64,000 nt of DNA, taken from the NCBI GenBank assembly GCA_027576995.1, contig JANBQC010000065.1, positions 1 through 64,000 of the forward strand. The letters are read 5' to 3'. This DNA comes from Dimargaris cristalligena (taxonomy: Eukaryota > Kickxellomycota > Dimargaritomycetes > Dimargaritales > Dimargaritaceae). The first letter of the stretch is position 1; every line of letters starts with the position of its first letter. Under the pieces are notes generated by a model that did no database searches, had not been told where the DNA came from, and saw only the letters and a list, made by a program, of their open reading frames with translations. Shown one piece after another: positions 33,782-45,800 of the stretch. The translations under genes were made by a program, and so were the position numbers.

Positions 33782-34859
33782 TTCCTTTTTTTTCTTTTTC
33801 TTTGGTGTTTAGGGGACTATTTGTAGTTTAGCCATTAATTTGGGAATCACTCATTTGCACGAAAAAATGTCCGTGCTGTAAACTAGCTAGTTTTTTTGAC
33901 ACCCTCTTTCCTTTTCACACCCACATTCTCACCTCTCTTTATGGTCACCTAAACCAACTAATTTTTGCACATTTCAAGATACATATACATATTCATAATT
34001 TTTACAATTAATTTATCTCGTAATGATTGCATACCATTCACATACTACTTATATCCGATGTGTAATCCGCATCCAACTATTATACACCCATTTTGATCCA
34101 CATTACCATACCCGATCGACCTGGGTTTCTAATCAAGATCCTATCAATTGACTGTCACCTTTGTTTTTATTATTAATTGAATTACAGTCTTTTAATGTTT
34201 GTTTATAGTATAATACTTAAAGTAGTCATCGTAACATCATTGTATGACCATTACCCCCCTCTGATATCTCCATCCATTTATATACCGGTTTGATAGTTTT
34301 CTTTTATTTTCTAAAGTACTAATATTGTAGGATAAAATTCTAATATATGTTAGCGGTATTATGATAACAGCTAGTTCCTCTGATTACTATAAAACCAGCG
34401 TAATGCATCAATTAGTTTTGATTAGAAAAGAGAAGAACTGTAAAAAGAGCATTAGTTCTCCTCCACGGCAATACTTACTAGTCGTAATGATACGTATTTA
34501 GCCAGTGAGGCTGTGGGGGTACGGGGTTGCTGTAGGGAGCTCGGGAGAAACGGGGGTACAGGAGGCGGAAAGGTTCCCTACCGCCAATATCGATGATAAA
34601 CACTAATAATAGCACTAATAAAAGAAGGGCGCGGGAGAAGCAACTAAACACTAGTACTAGACAATGCTCAATGAGACATGAGGGTACACTGGTCTGATTT
34701 ATTCATGATTCGGCGATTCTGCTGGTATTTATACCGTAACAGCGAGTGTAAGTGTTACCAAATATATGGTGAAAATAGTTTAGATGGCTCAGAATGAGCA
34801 ATCCGAGTACGATCTGTTATCAGATTAATGAACCAGTGGAAATGACAAACCGACCAGAG

Positions 34860-35099
34860 TTATGGCCATTTGGCTATTGTGTCTTCGTATCCGATATATC
34901 GATAAAGCACGCCATGCGTAGCGGTAGGGATTGATAATGGATCTCCACGGTAGAAACGTTTCACGTAAATTGGCCCATACGAAGTCGCCGTTACCAAAGG
35001 TGCAAATACGTATGGGGATGGCATGGAGTAGAAATAGTGATGCACCACCACCACACGGGCGGCGGTGGTCCTTCTACTATTAAGATTCTTTTCGATCAT
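34860..35099 (-). CDS. Unidentified small reading frame, possibly an exon or remnant
   Basis: A 79-codon frame with a true ATG, less AT-rich than its surroundings, reading VVVHHYFYSMPSPYVFAPLV in the middle and ending YRYIGYEDTIAKWP. It has no signal peptide, no domain I recognise and no clear splice partners. It could be an orphan gene, a terminal exon or a relic. A second frame upstream at 35440-35691 ends in a T-rich tract plus CAACAG that looks like a splice acceptor, so the two might belong to one eroded gene. Confidence 0.2.
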   Translation of the reverse strand: MIEKNLNSRRTTAARVVVVHHYFYSMPSPYVFAPLVTATSYGPIYVKRFYRGDPLSIPTATHGVLYRYIGYEDTIAKWP

Positions 35100-35962
35100 T
35101 AGTTTCTTGTGGTTCCCCGGTATGATTAGGACAGTTCCGAAAATTACGGCCTAAAGAGGCGGTGGTTTTACCCACTTCTTCAATTATTAATCACCCAATG
35201 TGCTGGGTCGCAGAATTTTTGGGGTTGATTTTTCGTTTGGCAGGGGGCTTCTAGGGAGGGATCCCATATCTTTCCTTGGTCAGTTTATTATAATATAAAA
35301 AAAGAATTGTGCTCTTTTTCACGCGTGTTGCTTAGAATGATAACCGCTGGTATTCATTTAACGGGGTTCATCCCCGAATTTCAAAAGCTCTGCATGATAG
35401 CAGACCGCAAGTTGAAGATTGGCAACGTGTTTTTGGGTGTCACACAATCCTCGGTGGCGGGAGACACGTATTCTCCCAAACTTTGACCGGACAATGGTCG
35501 CAACGACCCCTGTTGAAAAAAAACGGGAAGTTAATATGAAAATAGACAGTCAGCCAGTTGGTTGCAATGGCATCATTCTGACAGAGTGCCATTACTGAAC
35601 GCCTTGGATGATCCGCTGCTGACTGGGCCATTTCAACAGGTAATAGGTGTTGCATTTTATATCGGGCTGTGGGAGCTATGCGGTGTCCCAAATTAAATAT
35701 CTAGCTAGGACAGTTATCCACGTACGTACAGGGCGTACTTAGTATGGACTGTTTACTCAGGAGAACATAAACCTTGAAAGTGCTTATGTTGCTGGGAGGC
35801 GCTTGTGAGGTGGCCTATTCCAGTGAATGGGGCTATGGGAAACAATGTTGTTTGAAGTATTTTTAGATTAAGGGTTGGTGGCTCTGCGGTTGGTTTCTCC
35901 TTCCGATGCAATGATAAAAAAATTCCCCTAAAACCAAATTTGATTGTCTCATCTTTAAAAAG

Positions 35963-35970
35963 TATATATA
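35963..35970 (+). promoter_or_regulatory. TATA box candidate for the NRPS gene
   Basis: TATATATA about 162 bases before the ATG at 36132, in an otherwise mixed-composition stretch. Position is plausible for a fungal core promoter with a leader of about 130 bases; not verified. Confidence 0.4.
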
Positions 35971-36131
35971 GTTGCCAAAAGGGCGGACAGAGGAGCATTC
36001 TTTAAGCCTTGGCCCTATTCCTCCTCTCTCAGATTGAATACCCGCTACTCCTATATTCTGATAACATTCGCCTATCGATATTTCCACGCCCAATCACTTA
36101 CTTCCTTTCATCCAACGTTTACAGTTCACCC

Positions 36132-36890
36132 ATGATGCTTAATCAGTCCTCTGTTGCCTCCACCGCGGCCTTGCGCTTACCTGTTGTCCCAGTGGACCAC
36201 CAGCCCTCCATCAATTTACCCCTCGGCAAGCCCCGGGTCAATCTATCGGGCTATTCCGCCTGGGCCAGCGGTCATCTATTCCCTGCTACGAACGAGTTCG
36301 TGCGAAACGACTTTGAACTCACTCATCGATTGGCCACGGCCATCATCCTAAGCAGGTACTATCGCCAGCCCGCGGTCGCCTTTGCCCACTGGCGTGGTCA
36401 GTTCGGGCTACACACTCTCATTGAGCAGTCCCGTGAACCACTTCAGTTGGTTCTCGCCCAGGTGGACCCCGATGTCCCCATCTCCACCGCCATCCTGCAC
36501 GACCATGCGCATGGTCATCCCCCTGATTCGCCTGGTCCAACAGTGGAGGTTCTGCTCCTCACTGATTTAGGTGACTCTAGTGTGACCCACCCCATGTCCG
36601 AATCCAGTAGCAGTCACAGTCAGCCCAAGGAGGTTGAAGTCGATCCGCATATAGCGGATCTATTGGCCGGAAGCACTGCCCGCCTAATTATAAGTTGTTC
36701 GTTAAACCAGGCGGGGTTCGCCCAGATCACGGTAACCTATGCCCGGGCTCAATACCGCGATTCAGCTGTAGCAGAATTCACTAGCCAGTTCCGAACTATC
36801 TGTTCGGCCGTCGCCCGGGCTCTGCAAGGTGGTCAGTCCACCCCTGTGCGCGATATTGCGTGGGTTAGTTACCAGGAACGAGCCCGCCTC
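36132..36890 (+). other. NRPS N-terminal remnant of a condensation domain
   Basis: Residues about 1-250 carry ATAIILSRYY and LIISCSLNQAGFAQITVTY, which resemble the C-terminal lobe of a C domain, but there is no HHxxxDG motif and the domain is half the normal length. It cannot condense; it may stabilise A1. Confidence 0.5.
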
Positions 36891-39800
36891 TTGGATTTTT
36901 CCCAAATGACCAAACCAATCCAGGGAAACTATCGACCGTTCCACAATCTATTCAGCGACCGTGCCCAACGCTTTTCCAACCATCTTGCTTTGGTCCACGG
37001 CTGTGAGGAGTGGACCTACGCTCAGGTGGATTACGCCAGTTCGGAACTGGCCCGCATTCTAGTAGACGAATATGGGGCCCGTCCCGAAGTTCGGTTCGCA
37101 CTGTTCATTCCTAAGTCAGTCGCCTATAATCTGGCTATTTTAGCTGTGTTCAAGTCAGGCGCCGCCTATGTACCTATCGACCCCGACTATCCCGCTGATC
37201 GAATCCAGTTTGTCCTAGATGACAGCGGCGCTTCACTGGTAATTGCTGCGGAATCAGTTCTAGGTCGTTTACCAGACCAGCTCAAGTTGCCCACTGTGAC
37301 CGTAGACCTATTTGCCCAACACCCAACTTTTAAGGAGCCTTCGGACTTCCTACCGTTCCCTTCATCACCCAACCATTTGGCATACGTTATCTACACATCT
37401 GGTACTACTGGTCGTCCCAAAGGTGTCTTGGTCGAGCACCGGGGAGTGGCCAATATATCTACTGACCAGTTTTTAGGGGATGTCTATGGCCCAGGCCAGC
37501 GAGTCTACCAGACTGGATCCGTTGCCTTTGACGGCGTACTTGTGAGCTCCTTACGGGCTCTCTGCACCGGTAGTACGGTTGTGGTCGCAACTGACAACAT
37601 GCTGGAAGACCTGCAGAATGTAAATATGGGGTTTCTAATGACCTCATTTCTATCCCGCTTGAGCCCCCAGGACGCTCCCGAAATGAAGGTTTTTTCATTT
37701 GGCGGAGAATCCTTCCTGCCGGAGCAGCTAGCTCGGTGGGCATCACATTGTGTTTTGGCCAACCATTATGGGCCGACGGAAACCACCGTTTACTGTAACG
37801 TAGCACTGGTTGGGGCCGAGGACGACATCACTTTCGGCAAACCTATCCACAACGTCTTCAATTTGGTCGTGGATGATGATCTGCAGTTAGTGCCAGTCGG
37901 GGCTCTTGGTGAGTTACTCATTGGTGGCGTGGGTGTGGCTCGGGGCTATCAAAACCTACCGGAGCTCACCGCTAAAAAGTTTATTCCCAACCCACTTGGC
38001 GAGGGCCGGGTATATCGCACCGGTGATTATGTCCGGTGGCTCCCTAACGGAACGCTCGAATTTATTGGTCGCATCGACAGCCAAGTCAAATTACGCGGGT
38101 ACCGGATCGAGATTGAGGAGATCGAGAACGTGGCGAGCCAATTCCCCGGACTTAAGCAGTGTGCCGCGGCCGTGGTTCAGGATACTTTAATTATTTACGC
38201 CAGCCCTGAAAACATCGACCCGACCGACCTATTAGATTGCTTAAGGGATCGACTCGCTAAGCAAATGGTACCTAAGCTGGTGGTACCGATTGCGGACTTT
38301 CCATATACAGCCTCGGGTAAACTGGACCGCAAGTCTCTACCTTCAGTCGACCACTTGCTATCAAGTCAGACACTGTATTCCCCCACTAGATCCAATATCA
38401 ACACTCCTCAAACTGATACAGAAGAAGAGCTTCGCCGAGTCTGGGGTCAGATTCTCCAGCTGGACCCCGACCGCATCAGTACCACTGACCACTTTTTCCG
38501 CATCGGTGGTGACTCTATTTCGGCGATTTTACTGGTGTCCAAGGGACAACAGTTGGGGTATCAACTAACCGTGCCATTGATCTACCAGTACCCCGAGCTT
38601 CGCCTATTGGCTCAGAATACTGAAAAGATTACTGGCCACCAGGCCAATGTGAACGCCGCCTACCAGGAACAGGTTCAGGGTGAGGTGGCTTTGACACCTA
38701 TCCAGCGCTGGTTTAGTGCCATTGGTCTTCGTAATCCCCACCACTTTAACCAGTCCTTTACCCTGAAGGTCAGTCCCAAAGCCAATTTATCATTGGCGGC
38801 TCTTTCCGACGCCCTTGTGGCCCTGGCCAACCATCACGATATTCTCCGGGCCCGATTCCTGCCAGGTGATGGCAACCGGCCATGGGACCAGACGATACCT
38901 ACAGCCAGAGCCGTCCCTGCCGATTTTTTATTGTTGGAAGAAACGGTTTTGTCCGAAAACTATGCCAACTTTATCCTGCGGGTCCAGTCCGGCCTTAACC
39001 TTACTACAGGCCCTGTGTTGGCAGTTGCACTGATTCGTGACCCGGACAGTACGTCCCAATCCCGCCTGTTCATTACCATACACCACATTCTGGTGGACCT
39101 GATCGCTTGGCGTATTCTGATTGAGGATTTAAATACACTGCTCCGAGGCGCCTCGCTTCCGCCGAAGACACTGCCTTTCCAGGCTTGGGCCTCCCAACTG
39201 GGTGACTATGCTGCCACTCTTTCGGCCGATATTTGGCCCACTCAGGTTGAGTCCGACAAGCCTATTCCCAATATCCGGGCCCTACTTCCACCTCCTGAAT
39301 TGGATGTTAACCGTACCCAGGCTGCCCGCCTCACCACGTCTTTCGAATTCGACTCCGAATCCACGCACTCCCTACTGTTCCAATTGGCCCCGAAGCTGCG
39401 AGTCACTCCACGCGACCTACTTCTGGCCACCTTTACGCACGCCTTTGCCATGGCCATTGGGCTAGACCAGGTTACTTTTTGCATGGAGGGACACGGCCGT
39501 GAACCGTGGCTTCCTGATCAAGACATTACTCGCACCGTAGGTTGGTTTACCGCTCTCTATCCTCTTGTTCTTCGGGTTCATACTGACCAGTCCTTACTGG
39601 ACCTGCTGCGCCACACTAAGGAGGCCCTGCAGCAAATCCCAATGAAGGGATTCCCCTATTCCTTATTGAAGTACACGTCTGGGGTTTCGATGGTAGAGCG
39701 GGTCAAATTGGAGGCCAAGACCCCATCCCGCCTAGACGTCCAGTTCAACTATTTCGGGCGGTTCAATAATACTGGTGTTGAACTAAGCGACGATTTTTTA

Positions 39801-42800
39801 TCCATCGAATGGTCGGACTACTTTGGTCTGCACGACTTTGCCCCCCGGGACAAGGTTATCTATGACCTTAATCCCATGCCGACAGTAGTTGGCAACTGCC
39901 TGCGCCTTATTATGGAATACAATCCATTGGTCTATCGCCGAAGTGACGTTGATAAAATCATGGACCAATGGCGCCAGAATCTCGCCCAGCTCGCCAATCG
40001 GATGGACCAGTCGGAGTCCATTGTTGTGGAGCCACTCCTCACACGATATGACTTTGCCCACCTCCAACTTTCCGACCCCGAATTCCGAGAGATTATTGAT
40101 GAGCTCCGCTACCGTCACATTGCGCTAAATCGAGTGGAGGAATTGCTACCTTGTATTGCCCTTCAGAGTGGCCTATTGACAGGACTATCTGCTGATACTA
40201 CCGCCTATTTAGTACAACTGGCTATCAAAATCAATGGCCCCCTGAATGTCGATCAACTGCTTAGAGCCTGGCAGGCTGTTTCCCAGCAACACACCACCTT
40301 GCGCACAGTTTTTATTGAATCTTCCACAAAACAGTCTCAAGGATTTATTCAGGCCGTTCTTCGGTCGTGTTCCACCGCCTGGACCGTTTCCGACCGGCCC
40401 CTAAAGTCGCTTGATGATTTCTTATACCAAAACCGTCAGCGTGGCTTTACATTGCGGGAGCATATGATCCGTAATTTCATATTTCCTACTGTGGATAGCC
40501 AGGTGCACGATGTCGTTGTGACCTTCCACCATTCTCTCTGCGATGGCTGGTCGCTTCCATTATTACTCCAGGCGTGGACGGATGCCTATCACCACCCCGA
40601 TCAGTCCATACCGAATCCATCGGCGTCCTTTACCTCCATTGTCCACCATGTCAGCCAGTTCAACTCAGACTCTGCTCAAGCCTTCTGGTGTGCCTTTTTG
40701 CAGGACGCCCCTTCAACCCCTGCACCTTTACTCCTTCTCGATCGTGCTGGTTCATCGGGTTGGGCTGAGTACCTAACCACGCTAAATGTTCCTAAAGCGG
40801 AATTAACGCGGGCTTCACAGGCACTCAATGTGACAGTTGCCATTCTACTACGAGCCGCCTATGCTCTGGTTCTGGGGCGTCTACTTGATCAGGATGATGT
40901 AGTATTTGGCGTGACTCTGTCTGGTCGGAATCTAGGTTTATCTGGAATAGACCGAACAATTGGTCCCTGTACGAACACCCTGCCGTTTCGCGTACATTTG
41001 GACCGCACCTCCATTTCGACCTGGTTACATACCATCCATCAAGACCAGGTGGGCATGATCCCATTTGAGCACTCGGTGTTGACGGACATAACCCGCTGGG
41101 CCTCAACTGGTCGAGCTGGGTCACTCTTCCAAACGCTTTTAGGGTTCGAAAATTTCCCCGACCTTATGGCTGACCCTGCGCATGAAATTACCATGTCTAG
41201 CCTACGTACTCACGAATACACAGAATACCCCTTAGCCGTCAACTTTATCGACACTCCCCGTGAAATCAAGGTCAAGGTATTCTACAACACGTCTAGTTAT
41301 TCAGAGGCGGCAATTAGTCTCATTATTGGAATGGTTCAATCGGTTCTAAGACAGATTTCGTCGGCGGATGACAGCACAACGGTAGATCAGATTACGCTCG
41401 TAACCCCGCCCCCAGATCACCGTGTTTCTCCCGATCAAGATTCGGGTACCACAGCAGTCACTGAACAGCCCTTATCGCTTGTCCAAGTGTGGAATGCTAT
41501 TATACGTGACCGCTCCAGCCATCCGGCCTACGTGTCGAACGAACATATTCTGTCGTATGGTCAAGTTGACCAACTTGCTGATGCCCTGGCATTTCGATCA
41601 GGTCAGATTGTCAAGGGACTCCGCCCATCAATATTGGCCCTCGTGGACACTGTCGAGCAGCTGCTGGTATGTTTGGTATGCGCAATCAAGGTGGGTGCCC
41701 ATCTCACCCTTCTGGCACCCCCATGCACACTTGAACAATTGATGGCATGCGTCCAATTAACCGCAAACCAGGTTGTATGGCTACCATCTACCAAGGTCGA
41801 AGACGTCCGCCCGCTCCTGAATGGGGTTGTGGAACTGATAGTTGTGCCAAGCACAGTTGATGAGTACGTCAACGACACCCGTGCACCCCGCCGGTTCAAG
41901 CCCCCCACCGAACTACAGAACCTCGCTCTGACTTTCGTTTCTCATAATAATTCGGATGACCCGGCATTGTCCACTGTCAACGAATCGTGCATCCAGAGAA
42001 CCCTTGCTTCAACCCAACGTTACATCACCGACAAAGATCGCATTGTTGTTGACCATTCTCTGGCGCTTGATACTCCTCAGGCCGCCTGGCTTATTCTCTC
42101 GAGCCTGGCATCGCAAGGTACCGTCCTAGCTCCCAATTTGACCCTCGATGAGTACGCGCAATCGTCCTCGTGCTATATCATGACCGCTGATGGCCTAAAC
42201 CATAATTTGGATGAGGGTTATAGGTTAGTTCTTTGTGACCTAGCCCAAGCCCACCAGTCCGATTGTATGAGTCTAGTCCAATCCACCGATATCTGCATAT
42301 CCTTTATTGAATCCATCTTTCATGGCCACCAACAAGTCACTAAGGAACAGTTGGTATCACGATCTTTCCCCACCGTAGACAAGCCCACCATTGACTATTG
42401 TCTGGATGTGCTGGATGGTCATGGCCATCCCTGTCCCCCAGGGGCTATTGGTCGGCTAGCCTTCACTGGTCTATCACCCTTTGAATATTCGACCCCCCAA
42501 AAGCACCCCATCCTTGGCTATCGAGCCAATGACAACCGGATCCACAGGCTAGGCCCTGTCACCCAGAGAGTGATTGTCAAGGGCCAACATATGCACCTTG
42601 GTGTGCTGAGTCAAGCACTAATTGAGGCTGGTGCTCATTACCCACGGTGTCTAATTCTATCCGACGGCCAAATAGTTGCCCTAGTAGGAAATGCCACTGA
42701 AGCGGACTTATCCCAGCTTAAAGAGGCCATGGCTCCACCCGCCATTCGACTGGCTCTAGTGCCGCATGCCATTATTTCGACCCATGCCTTCCCCCACGTA

Positions 42801-45800
42801 ATCGAGCTTGCCGAGCATCTTTTGCCATATTTCGCCCAGGCGTATCTCACTACCCTCCCCTTTCGCCACTCTGAATTAATGTCGGAAACGGAATGGTGGC
42901 TCACGGTAGTAGTGAATGAACTGTGCACCTCATCATCACATTCAAACGAATATGTGATTCCTCCCATTATTCGTACTTCATCGGAGGCCACATTGGCTCA
43001 GTTAGAAATGCTTCAATACCGCATGCGCACCAAATTCGGTGTCAACATGCCCCTAGGAGACTTGGTCAAACACACCGAACTACGAACGCTAGCTTCTATT
43101 CTACTGGAACGCATAAACCAAGACCCAACAGCAAATTCTCGCGATTCAGGTGTCGAAGAGGCCAATATCAGCGCACCCATGACCTCACAATTAAATTTGC
43201 GGATTCAGCCGGTTACCGATCGTCAGAACCAAATATGGTCCCTTAGCCGGTTGGGACATACCACTTCCAATTTCTACCACCAGGGTGTGATCACTTCGGA
43301 GGTTCCATTCCAGCTGGGGGCTGTTCAACGGACCGTCGACCACTTATCCTCCACATTCGAGTCCCTCCGGTGCCGGCTCGTCCCTGTTCGAGGTACACTC
43401 ACTTGTTCTGTATCACTCCAGGCACAAATTGGAATCACTGAAACCCAATTGTCGACATCCCAAGCACTATGCATTGACAAGTTGGTTTTGGACGAGCCTA
43501 AGTTCAGCCTAGGTCGAGGGGTCCTCAGTCAGGTGGATCTCTATCAATTTCCGACGACTAATGAAGGGAGCGCAAAATCGGCTTTATGTTTTCGAGTTCA
43601 CGACATTGCCGCCGACCGTCAGATCTTCAACAAAATGGTTAACCACTTGGCTACGGGACTATCTAGAATTTCCATGGATAGCTCTAATCCACTGGTAACC
43701 AAGCTGCACTCCAGTCAGCATACTCTCAACGCAACTGACAATGGCTATTGGAAAGCTCTTCTCAGCGATTCCCCCACCGAGCTTGCGCTACCCCTTGATC
43801 ATTCCCGGCCCCTACTTCCGAATTTCCAATCTGGCACAGTCCACAGTGAGCTTGGCCCTAAGTTGGTGTCGTCCCTGGCGGCTCTTAAATCAACTGATTC
43901 ATTCGCCCAGGGCGATATTTGGCTGGCGCTATTCACCACCTTCCTAAGGCGATTGACGGGCCAGGATGATATTATCATCGATTATTGCGGTTTGGAAGAC
44001 CTATCCAATGGCCAATTAGGTGGGTCGGCCGAACAGCTCACCACCAATATACCAATTCGTTGTTCTGGAAATTGGCCGACACATATCTCCCAACTGGCTG
44101 AGAGCATCAGTCTTCAGCGTCGCCAATCCGCGAGTCATCCGCTACCAGCAATTGATGACTATTATTCGTTCGTGAACCACTTTGGTCTTACCCGACTATC
44201 ATCCAGTCTTGCTCGAGTTAGAATTTCTCTCCACCTAGACTTTCATAACACACTTGGCAGCAATGGCTCCCAAATTATTTATCCGGGCAATTCCCAATCG
44301 TTGTTTACGTATGATCTGGAACTGGTTATACGAGAAATCTCTGCGCATAGCTGCCACTTGCTCTTCAACCCAGATATATTGGATATCTCAACAGCCAAGC
44401 GCATATTGTCCAATTTTCTTCATTATGCTCAGGAATGTCTATGCTCCGACAGGTTGTGGTCCAACAATTCAATGGTTTCCCCCAACGAATCCCGTGTCTT
44501 GCTCCAGGAGTTTGCCCTCGGGGGATTACAGCCCGACCAAATGGCTGTAGAGTCACCTGCTGGGGTTCTATGCCAGTTTAACCAGGCGGCAGCTCTGTAT
44601 CCCAATCGCACTGCCACTGAAATATCCGGTCAAGCGTGGACCTACCTAGATCTCGTAGAGCGCATTCATTTAGTGGCTGCTGGCTTACATGCTGCCCAGA
44701 TTCAGCCGGGTGACAAGATTGGAGTTATCGTTACCAACCACCCAAACACGGTGGTTGGAATGCTAGCGGCTTGGGTTGTGGGGGCCGTATACGTGCCCGT
44801 AGACTATAAGCTACCGGTGAAGCGCCAGAAGTATATTATCGAGGCAGCTAGTTGCACGATTGTACTGAACGCCACTGACTCGCCTAGTCAGTTGCCTAAT
44901 ACCCTAGTCCTGTCTGACTTTCTAGAGGGTAATGGCGATTTTGGCAACAGGTCCGACATTTACAATAGTCGCCCTGGCGACCTGGCTTACATTATTTTCA
45001 CTTCAGGCTCAACCGGTTTGCCCAAGGGGGTGATGGTCACCCATAATAACCTCGATCACCAGGTTGGCAATCCTGTCTTCCAAGACCTCCAAGTATCCGG
45101 TCAGCGTGTCATGGCGGGAACTGCACCAGGGTTCGACGTGTTTATCCTTAACTCCCTCCTTCCTTTGTGCAATGGGTCGACGCTGGTGTTCTACGGGGAC
45201 AACCTACCTGAAACTCTGCGTCACGTAGATCAAACCTGGTTAGTACCGTCGGTCATCAACCGGCTGAACCCCTCTGACTACCCCAATCTCAAAAAACTAT
45301 GCCTAGCGGGCGAGCCACTCAGCCGCGAGTTGGTTGACAAATGGTCGATCATTCCTGATATCTACAATGGCTATGGGCCAACCGAGACTACTATTATCAG
45401 CCATTTTACCCGCGTCCCACCCACTGGTACAATCCCCATTGGCCCTCCGATTCCCAATTACGAGTGCTATATTCTGGATAATCAGCTGCAGCTGGTACCC
45501 ACCGGGGCCATTGGCGAAATCTTTATTGGTGGTGTCGGGGTCAGCTGCGGGTACATTAACCGGCCCGATCTAAATCTCACCACGTTTATTGACAACCCCT
45601 TCACTGGCCGGGGTAAACTCTACCGCACCGGTGATTTGGGTCGCTGGTTAATCAACGGTCAAGTTGAATGCCTGGGGCGCATGGATAGTCAGATTAAACT
45701 CCGGGGCTTCCGTATAGAATTAGATGAGATCCGTAGCGTCTTGATACGTCAACCCGGAGTCCAGAACTGCGTCGTCTTTATCCATGACCAGTTCTTGGTC

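Larger units (their letters stand above)
33782..36131. other. Intergenic region upstream of the NRPS
   Basis: About 2.3 kb, AT-rich from 33790 to 34700. Two minus-strand frames (34860-35099 and 35440-35691) look mildly coding and are described separately. A TATA element and the NRPS leader fill the last 170 bases. Confidence 0.4.

Noticed and set aside
36009..36131. NRPS start further upstream
   Set aside because: The open stretch begins with TTG and has no ATG before 36132; a TATA-like box lies at 35963, so this stretch is probably leader.
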